Assembly: GCF_025420585.1 (NCBI RefSeq) | Contig: NZ_JAOEGB010000028.1 | Span: 34,190 to 98,189 of the forward strand | DNA: 64,000 nt | Source of the DNA: Planotetraspora sp. A-T 1434 | GTDB lineage: Bacteria > Actinomycetota > Actinomycetes > Streptosporangiales > Streptosporangiaceae | Direction: 5' to 3' | Part shown: positions 21,218 to 30,505 of the stretch, one piece after another | Position numbering within the stretch: position 1 is the stretch's first letter | How the letters are laid out: each line of letters starts with the position of its first letter | Program-made: the position numbers and the translations under genes | The notes under the pieces: generated by a model | The model's input: only the letters and a program-made list of their open reading frames with translations | Told to the model about the DNA's origin: nothing | The model's database searches: none

Positions 21218-21469
21218 AGGCCCGTCCGACGCCCCAGCCGGCGTGCCGACCTCAGTCCTACCAGAGCGCCCCGACGATCCGCCGCCCTGTCCGGCGATCC
21301 GGCGACGACCCACCAGACGCGGAGGCCCGGCATACGCGGAGGCTCGAGCCGATGCAAGCATGGGGCTCCCCTCGGCACCGCGGCAGCCGTACGGCAGCGC
21401 AGTCGCGGGTCTCCGGCGATCCGGTCGGTGCGGTGGTCAGGCAGGCACGGCGATCCGGCGGTCATGCGG

Positions 21470-22078
21470 TCATGGATTCGCCAGGTCGCCGGTACGGCCG
21501 GCACCGGGCGAATGGCGATAACCAGGGTTAAGCGTGACAGAGCCGGCAGAGCCGCGGGCTTTGGACAGGGCCTCGGCAAGACGGTTCTGGACGCCACCCC
21601 GCCAGACGTGGCAGATCGCCAGAGCGAGAGCGTCGGCGGCGTCGGCGGGTTTCGGCATGGCGTCGAGCCGCAGGAGCCGGGTCACCATGGCGCCGATCTG
21701 CTTCTTGTCGGCGTTGCCGTTCCCCGTGATCGCGGCCTTGACCTCGCTCGGGGTGTGCATGGCCACGGGCAGCCCCCGCCTTGCCGCGCACACGATGGCG
21801 ACGGCGGAGGCCTGCGCGGTGCCCATGACGGTCCGTACGTTGTGCTGGGCGAAGACCCTCTCAACGGCCACCGCGTCGGGTCTGACCTCATCGAGCCACC
21901 GCTCGATCTCGGCCTCGATCACCACCAGGCGGGAGCCGATGTCGTCCTCCGCCGGTGTGCGGACGACCCCGACGGCCACCAGGCTCAGCGGCGCCCCTGG
22001 GCGGCCTTCCACGGCCCCGAGACCGCATCGGGTCAGCCCCGGATCGACCCCCAACACCCGCAGCTCGGGCAACCGCAC
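21470..22078 (-). CDS. ruvC: Crossover junction endodeoxyribonuclease RuvC
   Basis: A 202-residue Holliday junction resolvase with an RNase H-like fold. The acidic active-site residues can be placed at [11 protein letters not shown] (first Asp), [11 protein letters not shown] (Glu) and [13 protein letters not shown] (last Asp pair). [17 protein letters not shown] is the conserved central loop. Roughly 30 C-terminal residues ([13 protein letters not shown] onward) extend beyond the core. The GTG start is at 22078. A LexA-type box lies 66-79 bp upstream. Confidence 0.95.
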   Translation of the reverse strand: MRLPELRVLGVDPGLTRCGLGAVEGRPGAPLSLVAVGVVRTPAEDDIGSRLVVIEAEIERWLDEVRPDAVAVERVFAQHNVRTVMGTAQASAVAIVCAARRGLPVAMHTPSEVKAAITGNGNADKKQIGAMVTRLLRLDAMPKPADAADALALAICHVWRGGVQNRLAEALSKARGSAGSVTLNPGYRHSPGAGRTGDLANP

Positions 22079-22143
22079 CGGCCGGCCTCCGATCCGCTCG
22101 TTGGGCGCCTATGGCCCGCTCGCCCAGCGGCATCCGCGACCGC

Positions 22144-22157
22144 CGAACATCTGTTCG
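22144..22157. promoter_or_regulatory. LexA-type SOS box upstream of ruvC
   Basis: CGAACATCTGTTCG fits the Gram-positive/actinobacterial LexA consensus GAACNNNNGTTC exactly, and the palindrome extends to 8 bp per arm (22142-22149 with 22152-22159). Its position upstream of the minus-strand ruvC gene implies DNA-damage induction of the ruvC-ruvA-ruvB block. It also lies just beyond the eis stop. Confidence 0.7.
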
Positions 22158-22196
22158 GCACCGAACTCTACCGTGATCAGTCGGCGTCCGCTCGCG

Positions 22197-23396
22197 TCAG
22201 AAGTGATCGATCATGTAAGCCGCGGAGTTGAAGGCGGCGTCGAGGGCGTCGTCGGTCTCGGCCGACCCGCCCGTGAGCCGTCCGGACCGGCGGAGTGTGG
22301 CAGCGGGCACGCCCGCGAAAAGTGCGGACAGGGCGCCGATGGTGAACCGGGACGGCGCTCCCTGTCCCGGCGGGAGTTCCGCAGCAGAACCTGCGGCGGA
22401 AGCCGTACAGGAGCCTAAAGCGACCTGGAGCCGCCACGTGCCGGAGTTAGCGGGGCGCTGCGGGTCGTCGACCTCGACGACCGTGTCGAGCGAGACGCCG
22501 ATGGGAAAGCCGCGCTGCTGGATGGCGGACGGGAGGTCGATCAGACGGAACATCCACCTGACCTGCTTGACCTCGTCGGACGATCGCTCGCGCAGGAGCC
22601 ACAGCACCGGGTCGTGGGGCTCCACGCAGGCCTTGACCGACTTGGCGATGGACGACGCCGTGCCGACGAGCGACCACAGCGCCCGTGCGGTGGCCTCCGA
22701 GCCCGCCACGAGGTTGTCGACCTCGATGTCCCCGCCGCTCCAGCGGTAGATCACGTAGCCATCGTCGGCGAGGTAGCAGAAGTCGTCCTCGTCCTCGAGC
22801 CAGAGTCGCCAGGTCCGCTCGTCCCAGCAGAGCGGCCCGGAGGCGCGTGTCGAGGCGTAGACGCGCTCCAGCAGGGCCATCACTTCCGGCGCGTCGTCGG
22901 GGCCCATCCGGCGGAGCTTCACCGCGGCGGCCGCGCTGTCACGGGCTCCGAGGGTGCGGAGGGCCTCCGTCGGCAGAACGGCCTTGAGCTGTGCTCCGCC
23001 GTGTTCCCACCCCATGCTGCGGTAGAGCGGCGTGGTCGCCGGGTAGAGCGCGGACACGACGTGACCCAACTCCGCGCTGCGGTCGATGACGCCGGCCATG
23101 AGCGCCCGGCCCACGCCGCGGCCTCGTTCCTCGGGCGCGACGGTCACACTGGCGACGCCGCCCATGGACATGGGACGTCCGTGCCACCACTGGGTGTACT
23201 GATTGATCCGCGCGGTCGCGATGAGCCTGGTTCCGTCAAAGACGCCCAGGTATCGACCCTCGGTCAGGACCGGCACGATCATCTTGCGCCAGGTCTCCGC
23301 GTCGGCCGCTGAGATGGGGCCGAAGGCGCGCTTCCGGTTGTCGAGCACCGCGTCAAGGTCGTCGGTCGTCAGGTCACGAATTTCCACAAAGGACAA
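22197..23396 (-). CDS. Eis-family GNAT N-acetyltransferase
   Basis: A 399-residue protein close in length to mycobacterial Eis. It has an N-terminal GNAT domain with acetyl-CoA loop VTVAPEERGRGVGRALM (about residues 83-99), a second degenerate GNAT domain and a C-terminal sterol-carrier-like domain. It ends in D-H-F with a free C-terminal Phe, which in Eis enzymes acts in catalysis. Family members acetylate amines, including aminoglycosides and lysines. Start choice is uncertain: a TTG at 23396 or a GTG at 23387, neither with a clear ribosome site. It sits between ruvC and yebC, where actinobacteria normally have no gene. Confidence 0.85.
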   Translation of the reverse strand: MSFVEIRDLTTDDLDAVLDNRKRAFGPISAADAETWRKMIVPVLTEGRYLGVFDGTRLIATARINQYTQWWHGRPMSMGGVASVTVAPEERGRGVGRALMAGVIDRSAELGHVVSALYPATTPLYRSMGWEHGGAQLKAVLPTEALRTLGARDSAAAAVKLRRMGPDDAPEVMALLERVYASTRASGPLCWDERTWRLWLEDEDDFCYLADDGYVIYRWSGGDIEVDNLVAGSEATARALWSLVGTASSIAKSVKACVEPHDPVLWLLRERSSDEVKQVRWMFRLIDLPSAIQQRGFPIGVSLDTVVEVDDPQRPANSGTWRLQVALGSCTASAAGSAAELPPGQGAPSRFTIGALSALFAGVPAATLRRSGRLTGGSAETDDALDAAFNSAAYMIDHF

Positions 23397-23875
23397 AGCT
23401 ATGCCGTACCGACCGGAAACGGCGAACCGTTTAGCCGCTCCTTCCCATGCCGCCCCTTCTGATCACGCGACATGGCCGCCGGCCTGCTACGAGCGCACGG
23501 GGCGGGCACCGGATGCACCGATGCCCACCTACGCAGCCGGGCGGGGGCCGGGCCCCGGCTGGCCTGCGCGCCGTTTTCAGCTCAGCCCCTTGCTCCCTGA
23601 TCAGGTCAGCCCCTTGTTCGCCTATAAGCGAGCGGCGGAGGACGGCTGGTGGCACCGCCGTGCTCCCGCCCCCTCTGCAGCCGTGAACGGGTCCCCGTGT
23701 ACGGCTGCTCCGAACGGCCCTTCCTTGCTGAGTTGCCGGGGCTCGTTAGGTAGATCTTTTGGACAGCGCTCCGACCTGCGGTTTTCTAGTGGATCAAGCT
23801 CGGATTTGTCGTAGGTGCTGGATAGCGTGAGGGCAGTTCTCGGGACGGCTCGGATGCGCGGGGAGGTGCCTTTCG
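23397..23875. other. Intergenic stretch between eis-like and DUF222 genes
   Basis: This is a 479-bp divergent region. The AT-richer segment 23745-23830 is where a promoter for the DUF222 gene is most likely. A near-repeat (CAGCCCCTTG at 23582 and 23608) is visible. I see no gene in it. Confidence 0.4.
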
Positions 23876-25870
23876 ATGGTCGGACCACCGATCGACCTGC
23901 TGGGTTCCCTTCGTACGGCGGGCGCATCCAAGCGCAAGCTGCCCGAGATCCTCAAGGGCACTGTGCTGGACCCTGACTACGTCCCACCGCAGCGCTCGGC
24001 CGACGCCCCGGCCGACGAGGCGTACCGGCAGTTCGTCCGGCGGCGCTCCACCGGCACTGGCGCATCGGATCCTTCCGCGAGCGGTGATTCCGCCCCTTCC
24101 GGCAGTGAGTCCTTCGACAGTGAACCCTCCGGCGGTGAACCGTCTGGCGGGTATGAGCCTCCTGCCGGGTCCACGGGTTCCGGAGAGCCAGGGCTATCTA
24201 TGGGTTCTGGACCGGCGGAATCGGACGAGCCGGTGAGGTCGGCAGATTCAGGCGACCCGGCCGGGTCGCCGGGAGGGTCGTCGGGGTCGGGCGGGCCGGT
24301 GGGCTCTGGGGTGCTGGTGCCGGAGTTGCGGGAGCTGGCGTCCCGGCTGGCGGTGGCTGACCTGCCCGGCACCGCCGCCATCTGCCTGGCCGAGGCTGAG
24401 GAGTTGCTGTACGCGCGGGACCGGTTGGTCTCGGCGGTCGCCGCGCGGGTGGGCCGGGTTCACGCCACCGGGGAGGCCAAGAGTGTTGGGTATGCCTCGA
24501 CGGGGACGTGGCTGCGTGGCGCGGCGGGGATGACGGGTGCGGGGGCGTCGCGGCTGCTCCGGCTGGCCACGGAGCTGGCGCGGCTGCCTGTGGTGCGGGG
24601 GCGGTTCGCGGCCGGCACCCTGGCTGAGGGGTCGGTTGATGCGATCACCCAGGTGACCTCCGGGTTGACCGATGAGCAGGTCGGGCTGGTGGAGCAGATC
24701 CTGGTGGACCTGGCCGACCATGCCACCCCGGCCGAGATCGCCAAAGCGGGACGGTACCTGCGCGAGCTGCTGGATCCCGGCAGCCTGGATGATGAGGCGG
24801 ATGCCGATTACGCGGCGCGGTTCCTGCTGGTCCGCCCCTCCTCCACCGGTGGGGTGGAGGGAGAGTTCCGGCTGCCGCGTGAGGCGGCCGCCCGGCTGCG
24901 GGAGTTCCTGGCCGCCTACGCCCGCCCCAAAGGCAAAGACGATGACCGGCCGCTGCGGGTGCGGCAGGCTGATGCACTGGCGGCGCTGTTGAGCAAGAAG
25001 GTCAGCACCGAACTGCTGGTCCTGGTCCGCGCCGAATCCCTCCCCGACGACCCCACCCCCACCAACCCCACCCCGGACAACCCCGCCGGCTGCGATCACA
25101 GCACCCCGGCCACCCACCCCACCGCCCACCGCGCCGCCGACCCCAACGCCCACCGCGCCGGCGACACCAACGGCGACCGAGCCGGCGACTCCACCGGCGG
25201 CGATCACACCGGCTCAGGGGCGGCCCCCACCGCCGACACCGACGACGCCCCTGACCCGCACGACGGCCTGGACGACGACCCCACCGGGGGCGACCGCGCG
25301 GACACGAGCGCGGAGACGGGTGTGGACCCGAGCGCGGCGGCGGGTGTCGGCAACGACGTAGGCGCGGGTGCCGGTGCGGACGCTGGCGGCGGCGCGGGTG
25401 AGGGGGTGGGGGATGCGGCGTGTGGGAGGTGTGGACACCACCCCGACCGGCTCGCGCCCGGGCTGCTGATCGCCACCGGGCAACTGCTGCCGATCTCCGA
25501 CGTGCACCGGCTGGCCCGCACCTCCCGCCTGGTCCGCATGGTGGTGAACGCCAAGGGGCAGGTCCTGAACATGGGCCGCGCGGTACGGCTGGCCACCCCC
25601 GCCCAACGCCAGGCGTTGATCGCCCGCTACGCCACCTGCTACTGCGACGGCTGCGCGATCCCCGCCGACATGGCCGAGATCGACCACGTCAACGGGTGGA
25701 TCAACGGCGGCGCTACCGACCTGGAGGACATGGCTCCCGCCTGCACCTGGCACAACCGCGACAAAGCCGCCCACCCCGACCGCTACACCACCCACCGCAA
25801 CCCCGACGGCACCTGGACCCTCACCCACCTCGGCAGAAAAGGCCGCTACGCCGCCCGATTCCGAACCTGA
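23876..25870 (+). CDS. DUF222/HNH endonuclease-like protein (13E12-repeat family)
   Basis: A 664-residue protein. A short N-terminus (VGPPIDLLGSLRTAG) leads into a Ser/Gly/Pro/Glu low-complexity region (about 57-145), then the helical DUF222 domain (about 145-385; LRELASRLAVADLPGTAAICLAEAEELL, RLLRLATELARLPVVRGRF). A second Asp/Thr/Pro/Ala-rich low-complexity stretch (about 390-515) follows, then an HNH module with paired cysteines (CYCDGC), EIDHVNGW and CTWHNRDK near the C-terminus. These proteins are multicopy in actinobacteria and often tied to mobile DNA; a nuclease role is presumed but unproven. The start ATG is preceded by GGGGAGG about 9 nt upstream. Confidence 0.85.
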   Translation: MVGPPIDLLGSLRTAGASKRKLPEILKGTVLDPDYVPPQRSADAPADEAYRQFVRRRSTGTGASDPSASGDSAPSGSESFDSEPSGGEPSGGYEPPAGSTGSGEPGLSMGSGPAESDEPVRSADSGDPAGSPGGSSGSGGPVGSGVLVPELRELASRLAVADLPGTAAICLAEAEELLYARDRLVSAVAARVGRVHATGEAKSVGYASTGTWLRGAAGMTGAGASRLLRLATELARLPVVRGRFAAGTLAEGSVDAITQVTSGLTDEQVGLVEQILVDLADHATPAEIAKAGRYLRELLDPGSLDDEADADYAARFLLVRPSSTGGVEGEFRLPREAAARLREFLAAYARPKGKDDDRPLRVRQADALAALLSKKVSTELLVLVRAESLPDDPTPTNPTPDNPAGCDHSTPATHPTAHRAADPNAHRAGDTNGDRAGDSTGGDHTGSGAAPTADTDDAPDPHDGLDDDPTGGDRADTSAETGVDPSAAAGVGNDVGAGAGADAGGGAGEGVGDAACGRCGHHPDRLAPGLLIATGQLLPISDVHRLARTSRLVRMVVNAKGQVLNMGRAVRLATPAQRQALIARYATCYCDGCAIPADMAEIDHVNGWINGGATDLEDMAPACTWHNRDKAAHPDRYTTHRNPDGTWTLTHLGRKGRYAARFRT

Positions 25871-26283
25871 GCAGGCAAGGCGACGCACACACGCAGCGGG
25901 TTCCGCTGGAGCACGCTGGGCCTCCTGACCCGCCGCACGGCCATGTACAGGCGTGGAAGCGCCTCCCCTGGCGCATGGATGGCATGGAGGCGGTGCCCAC
26001 CCGGCGTTGGCGCCGCGATACGCGCCAGCGCCCGTATCACCAGGCGCAACTGCTACCGCCGCCCTGGCGTTAGGGCGCAATAGGCCTTGGTGCTGCGTGC
26101 TGAAACGTGGAGGGGGTTGCCAGCCTGGCGTTGGCGCACCGCCTGGTGTGGGCGACGGCCACGCCAGGTGGTGCGGTTGACAACGGTGGGCAGCACGACG
26201 CCCGTCCTCGTGTCCAGCAGGCCCATGTTCCGTGGGCTCTCACCAGGGGGACGAGCGCTCAGGAACAGACGAACACCCAGGGA
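25871..26283. other. Intergenic stretch with short GGCGTTGGCGC echoes
   Basis: This 413-bp convergent gap between the DUF222 gene and yebC has no supportable gene. The string CCTGGCGTT or CCGGCGTTGGCGC recurs near 26002, 26063 and 26125, with inverted relatives (GCGCCAGCGCC, ACCAGGCGC) near 26021-26048, so local hairpins are likely. This may be decayed 3' sequence of the inserted DUF222 gene. Confidence 0.4.
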
Positions 26284-27036
26284 CTAGACGTCGAGCTTCT
26301 CCATGACCTCGTCGCTGACGTCGAAGTTGGCCCAGACATTCTGGACGTCGTCGCTGTCTTCGAGAGCGTCGATGAGGCGGAAGACCTTGCGCGCGCCTTC
26401 CTCGTCGAGCGGGACGTTCATGGTCGGCATGAAGCCGGCCTCGGCCGACTCGTAGTCGATCCCGGCGTCCTGCAGGGCCTTGCGGACGGGGATGAGGTCG
26501 GAGGCCTCGGAGACGACCTCGAAGGTGTCACCGAGGTCGTTGACCTCCTCGGCGCCGGCGTCGAGGACGGCCATGAGCACGTCGTCCTCACTCAGCTCGC
26601 CTTTGGGGACGATCACGACGCCCTTGCGGTTGAACATGTACGACACCGAGCCGGGGTCGGCCAGGGAGCCGCCGTTGCGGGTGAGGGCGACGCGCACCTC
26701 GGAGGCCGCACGGTTGCGGTTGTCGGTGAGACACTCGATCAGCACGGCCACTCCGCCGGGGGCGTAGCCCTCGTACATGATGGTCTGCCAGTCGGCGCCG
26801 CCGGCCTCAAGGCCGCCGCCGCGCTTGCGCGCCCGCTCGATGTTGTCGATGGGGACGGAGCTCTTGCGGGCCTTGGTGATGGCGTCGTACAGCGTGGGGT
26901 TGCCGTCCGGGTCGGGGCCGCCGGTCCTGGCCGCGACCTCGATGTTCTTGATGAGCTTGGCGAACAGCTTGCCGCGCTTGGAGTCGAGCGCCGCCTTCTT
27001 GTGCTTCGTCGTCGCCCATTTGGAGTGGCCGGACAT
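26284..27036 (-). CDS. yebC: YebC/PmpR-family protein
   Basis: A 250-residue member of the YebC family, with the invariant N-terminus [31 protein letters not shown] and the internal [19 protein letters not shown] and [19 protein letters not shown]. The family was annotated as transcriptional regulators; recent work links some members to relief of ribosome stalling at proline runs. It starts 3 bp after the pdxT stop, in one operon. In most actinobacteria ruvC follows directly. Here an Eis gene and a DUF222 gene intervene. Confidence 0.95.
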   Translation of the reverse strand: MSGHSKWATTKHKKAALDSKRGKLFAKLIKNIEVAARTGGPDPDGNPTLYDAITKARKSSVPIDNIERARKRGGGLEAGGADWQTIMYEGYAPGGVAVLIECLTDNRNRAASEVRVALTRNGGSLADPGSVSYMFNRKGVVIVPKGELSEDDVLMAVLDAGAEEVNDLGDTFEVVSEASDLIPVRKALQDAGIDYESAEAGFMPTMNVPLDEEGARKVFRLIDALEDSDDVQNVWANFDVSDEVMEKLDV

Positions 27037-27039
27037 CGC

Positions 27040-27630
27040 CTAGAACTCCCTCACCATTTCGACAAAATACGAATGAACCCGCGCGTCGCCGGTCAGCTCC
27101 GGGTGGAAGGACGTCGCGAGCAGAGGTCCCTGACGGACCGCGACGATCCTATCCCCAGGTTCGGTTCTGCCCAGCACCTCGACGTCCGGGCCGACGGATT
27201 CAACCCAGGGCGCGCGGATGAACACGGCCCGCATCGGGCCTCTGGAGGCGAAGTCGAGGTCGGCCTCGAAGGAGTCGACCTGGCGGCCGAAGGCGTTGCG
27301 GCGGACCACCATGTCGATCCCGCCGAGGGTCTGCTGGCCGTCGATCCCGCCCTCGATGCGGTCGGCCAGCATGATCATCCCGGCGCAGGAGCCGTACGCG
27401 GGCATGCCCTCCTTGATCCGCAGCCGCAGGGGCTCCAGCAGTTCGAACGCGGTCGCGAGCTTCCACATCGTGGTGGACTCCCCGCCGGGGATGACGAGGG
27501 CGCTGACCGCGTTGAGCTCCTCCTGGCGGCGTACGGCGGTCGCCTCGGCGCCCGAGGCTTCCAGGGCGCGGATGTGCTCGCGCACGTCGCCCTGGAGGGC
27601 GAGCACGCCGATCTTCGGCGCAGAGGTCAC
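27040..27630 (-). CDS. pdxT: Pyridoxal 5'-phosphate synthase glutaminase subunit
   Basis: A 196-residue class I glutaminase that supplies ammonia to PdxS for vitamin B6 synthesis. It shows the oxyanion segment [13 protein letters not shown], nucleophile loop [10 protein letters not shown] (Cys at about residue 80) and the His/Glu of SFHPELTGD near the C-terminus. The N-terminus is [13 protein letters not shown], as in the family. It is tightly linked to yebC. Its partner pdxS is separated by an MFS/MarR pair. Confidence 0.96.
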   Translation of the reverse strand: MTSAPKIGVLALQGDVREHIRALEASGAEATAVRRQEELNAVSALVIPGGESTTMWKLATAFELLEPLRLRIKEGMPAYGSCAGMIMLADRIEGGIDGQQTLGGIDMVVRRNAFGRQVDSFEADLDFASRGPMRAVFIRAPWVESVGPDVEVLGRTEPGDRIVAVRQGPLLATSFHPELTGDARVHSYFVEMVREF

Positions 27631-27696
27631 AGCGGTCCCTTCGTCTGGTGGCCGATTCAGCGTATGGCCATGTCCGGCAACCGCCCAAACCGGCCG

Positions 27697-28908
27697 TTAC
27701 GCCGCCGCGGCGGGCGTGGCGTCCTGGAAGGTGCGGCCCACGTCGACGTGGTCCAGCGCCGCGAGGTGGCGGCGGCGGGTGACCAGGACCGCGATCCCGG
27801 CGAGGCAGCACACGGCGCCCAGATAGTACGGCACGGCCGGGCCGGCCTCCTCGCCGAGCTTGGTCGCGATGTACGGCGCGAGCGCGCCGCCGAGCCAGCG
27901 GACGAAGTTGTACCCGGCGGAGGCGACGGAGCGTGGCGCGTCGGAGACCTTCATGGCGGCCTCGGTGAAGATCGTGTTGTTGAGCCCGATGGGGATCCCG
28001 CAGAGCACGGTGAAGATCACGATGCCCGCGTGCCCGGACAGGGCGATGCCGACCTGGAACACGGCGAGGACGGCCAGCGAGAGGCACAGCACCCGCACCG
28101 AGCCGAGGTGGCGCTGGAACCACGGCGCGGCGAAGACGGAGGACAGCGCCACGCAGACGCCCCACCCGAAGAACACGGCGCCGATGCCGTACGCGGTCAT
28201 GCCGAGGATGAAGGGCGTGAACGCGAGCACGGTGAAGAAGGCGAAGTTGTAGAACAGCGCGGTGAACGCGGTCGTGGACAGGCCCCCATGAGCGAGGGCG
28301 CGGATGGGCTCGCTGAGCCGTGTCCTCTTGGCGGCCCTGGACGTCTCCTTGAGAAGGGTGACGATGAGGACGAAGCCGACGGCCATCAGCGTGGCGGTGC
28401 CGAAGAACGGCGCCCGCCAGTTCCATTCGCCCAGCGCCGCCCCGAGGAGGGGTCCCGCCGAGATGCCGAGACCCAGCGCGGCCTCGTAGAGGATGATCGC
28501 CTTCTCCGCTCCCCCGCTGGCCGCGCCGACGATCACGGCGAGGGCCGTGGCGACGAACAGCGCGTTGCCGAGCCCCCAGCCCGCGCGGAAGCCGACGAGC
28601 TGCGCGACGCTGCCGGACGTGCCTGCGAGGGCGGCGAAGAGCACCACGAGGGAGAGCCCGAGGAGCAGCGTCCGCCTGCCGCCGACGCGGCTGGAGACCC
28701 AGCCGGTGATCAGCATGGCGACGGCGGTCACGAGGAAGTAGCTGGTGAACAGTAACGACACCTGGCTGGGGGTGGCCTTCAGGCCCCTGGCGATGGACGG
28801 CAGGATGGGGTCGACCAGGCCGATGCCCATGAACGCGACCACCGCGGCGAAGGCGGTGGCCCAGACGGACACGGGCTGGCGGAGCATCCCGCCGCTCTGC
28901 GATGGCAT
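27697..28908 (-). CDS. MFS transporter (drug-efflux type)
   Basis: A 403-residue transporter with 12 predicted transmembrane segments. The first helix (VWATAFAAVVAFMGIGLVDPIL) and the loop 2-3 signature GWVSSRVGGRRTLLLG are typical of drug:proton antiporters, and GFRAGWGLGNALFVATALAVI resembles motif C. The substrate is unknown. It lies 33 bp downstream of a MarR repressor gene, a common arrangement for inducible efflux. The pair interrupts the pdxS-pdxT neighbourhood. Confidence 0.85.
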   Translation of the reverse strand: MPSQSGGMLRQPVSVWATAFAAVVAFMGIGLVDPILPSIARGLKATPSQVSLLFTSYFLVTAVAMLITGWVSSRVGGRRTLLLGLSLVVLFAALAGTSGSVAQLVGFRAGWGLGNALFVATALAVIVGAASGGAEKAIILYEAALGLGISAGPLLGAALGEWNWRAPFFGTATLMAVGFVLIVTLLKETSRAAKRTRLSEPIRALAHGGLSTTAFTALFYNFAFFTVLAFTPFILGMTAYGIGAVFFGWGVCVALSSVFAAPWFQRHLGSVRVLCLSLAVLAVFQVGIALSGHAGIVIFTVLCGIPIGLNNTIFTEAAMKVSDAPRSVASAGYNFVRWLGGALAPYIATKLGEEAGPAVPYYLGAVCCLAGIAVLVTRRRHLAALDHVDVGRTFQDATPAAAA

Positions 28909-28941
28909 GCGTGGCTCTCCTTCAGAAGATGAGGCCGAAGG

Positions 28942-29367
28942 TCAGGCCCGGCCCAGCTTGGCCAGGGCGGGAAGGGCAACGGAGATGGCCGACCGCTCCT
29001 CGGGGGTGAGGGTTTCCAGCTGCCGGGCGAGGTAGGCGATCCTGGCCTGCCGTACGCCGCGCAGGCGGGACCTGCCTTCGCCGGTCAGCTCGACGGTGCG
29101 GACCCGGGCGTCGGAGGCGTCGCTGCCGCGCGCCACCAGCCCGGCGTCCTCGAGCCGGTTGATCTGCACGGTCATGGTGGGGAGCTGGACGCCGTGCTCC
29201 TCGGCGAGCTCGGTCATCCGGCGGGGGGCGCCTTCGAGGGAGCCGAGCACGGAGTACTGCTGCGAGGTCACGGGCTGTCCCGCGGTCGTACGGCGGAGCA
29301 GCATCACGAGGTGACGCAGCTCGCGCGACAGGCTGTCGGCCAGAGATCCGGTGTCGTCCGTCGTCAT
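28942..29367 (-). CDS. MarR-family transcriptional regulator
   Basis: A 141-residue winged-helix regulator: dimerisation helices at both ends, recognition region TELAEEHGVQLPTMTVQINRLEDAGLVARGSDASDARVRTVEL (about residues 53-95). It probably represses itself and the MFS gene behind it. A perfect palindrome (CTTAGCTAAG within 29380-29397) lies about 15 bp upstream of its ATG, where it would block transcription. Confidence 0.9.
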   Translation of the reverse strand: MTTDDTGSLADSLSRELRHLVMLLRRTTAGQPVTSQQYSVLGSLEGAPRRMTELAEEHGVQLPTMTVQINRLEDAGLVARGSDASDARVRTVELTGEGRSRLRGVRQARIAYLARQLETLTPEERSAISVALPALAKLGRA

Positions 29368-29379
29368 ACTTAGGCAGTC

Positions 29380-29397
29380 TAACTTAGCTAAGCTAAC
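29380..29397. promoter_or_regulatory. Candidate MarR operator
   Basis: The AT-rich sequence TAACTTAGCTAAGCTAAC contains the perfect palindrome CTTAGCTAAG (29383-29392) and an overlapping TTAGC...GCTAA pair (29384-29396). It sits 13-30 bp upstream of the marR start in an otherwise GC-rich area. Confidence 0.65.
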
Positions 29398-29410
29398 TAT
29401 TCGTCAATAA

Positions 29411-29444
29411 GGAATCCCAGGGCAGGCTTACGCCCTGGGATTCC
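29411..29444 (-). terminator. Strong terminator after pdxS
   Basis: A perfect 13-bp inverted repeat (29411-29423 with 29432-29444; GGAATCCCAGGGC/GCCCTGGGATTCC) with an 8-nt loop lies 33 bp beyond the pdxS stop and just before the marR promoter. It should insulate pdxS from the marR-MFS pair and pdxT. Confidence 0.75.
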
Positions 29445-29476
29445 CTACGTCATCAGGCCGGGATGAGGCCGGGGAT

Positions 29477-30391
29477 CTACCAGCCGCGCTCGGCGAGGCG
29501 GTGCGGGGCGGGGATCTCGTCCACGTTGATGCCGACCATCGCCTCGCCCAGGCCCCGCGACACCTTGGCCAGGACGTCCGGGTCGTCGTAGAACGTCGTG
29601 GCCTTGACGATGGCGGCGGCGCGCTTCGCCGGGTCGCCGGACTTGAAGATGCCCGACCCGACGAAGACGCCCTCGGCTCCGAGCTGCATCATCATGGCGG
29701 CGTCCGCCGGAGTGGCGATGCCACCGGCGGTGAACAGCACCACCGGCAGCTTGCCGGTCTTCGCGACCTCGGCCACCAGCTCGTACGGCGCCTGCAGTTC
29801 CTTGGCGGCGACGTACAGCTCATCCTCCGGCAGGGAGGTCAGGCGCTTGAGCTCGCCACGGATCTTCCGCATGTGGGTGGTGGCGTTGGAAACGTCGCCC
29901 GTGCCCGCCTCGCCCTTGGAGCGGATCATCGCCGCGCCCTCGGTGATGCGGCGCAGCGCCTCGCCCAGGTTCGTGGCGCCGCAGACGAAAGGCACGGTGA
30001 ACTGCCACTTGTCGATGTGGTTTGCGTAGTCGGCCGGGGTGAGCACCTCGGACTCGTCGACGTAGTCCACGCCCAGCGCCTGCAGCACCTGGGCCTCGAC
30101 GAAGTGGCCGATCCGGGCCTTTGCCATAACGGGGATCGACACGGCGTTGATGATGCCGTCGATCATGTCGGGGTCGCTCATGCGGGACACGCCACCCTGG
30201 GCGCGGATGTCGGCGGGCACCCGCTCCAGCGCCATGACGGCGACCGCTCCGGCATCCTCAGCGATCTTGGCCTGCTCCGGGGTGACGACGTCCATGATGA
30301 CCCCGCCCTTGAGCATCTCGGCCATGCCACGCTTCACGCGGGCGGTGCCGACGGCGGTGGACTCGTTGACTTCGGGGGTGCTGCTGGACAC
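29477..30391 (-). CDS. pdxS: Pyridoxal 5'-phosphate synthase, synthase subunit
   Basis: A 304-residue (beta-alpha)8-barrel enzyme that makes PLP from ribose 5-phosphate, glyceraldehyde 3-phosphate and ammonia. The family signatures [37 protein letters not shown], the catalytic-lysine loop [11 protein letters not shown] and the phosphate-binding [10 protein letters not shown] are all present. The GTG start at 30391 has GAGGT 7 nt upstream. A strong terminator follows, which is unusual because pdxT normally comes next. Confidence 0.97.
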   Translation of the reverse strand: MSSSTPEVNESTAVGTARVKRGMAEMLKGGVIMDVVTPEQAKIAEDAGAVAVMALERVPADIRAQGGVSRMSDPDMIDGIINAVSIPVMAKARIGHFVEAQVLQALGVDYVDESEVLTPADYANHIDKWQFTVPFVCGATNLGEALRRITEGAAMIRSKGEAGTGDVSNATTHMRKIRGELKRLTSLPEDELYVAAKELQAPYELVAEVAKTGKLPVVLFTAGGIATPADAAMMMQLGAEGVFVGSGIFKSGDPAKRAAAIVKATTFYDDPDVLAKVSRGLGEAMVGINVDEIPAPHRLAERGW

Positions 30392-30452
30392 GGTGCTACC
30401 TCACGACGGCGGGTATGGATTCCCCTCCATGGTAGGTCCTGGCCAATCCCTC

Positions 30453-30476
30453 CCCTGACGTTCCACTCTGTCAGGG
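30453..30476. terminator. Weak hairpin after the DUF3048 gene
   Basis: CCCTGAC (30453-30459) and GTCAGGG (30470-30476) form a 7-bp stem with a 10-nt loop, 30 bp beyond the DUF3048 stop and upstream of pdxS. It could be a terminator or an operator in the pdxS promoter region. Confidence 0.4.
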
Positions 30477-30505
30477 TTGATCACTGTTTTTGTACTATTC
30501 GCCCA

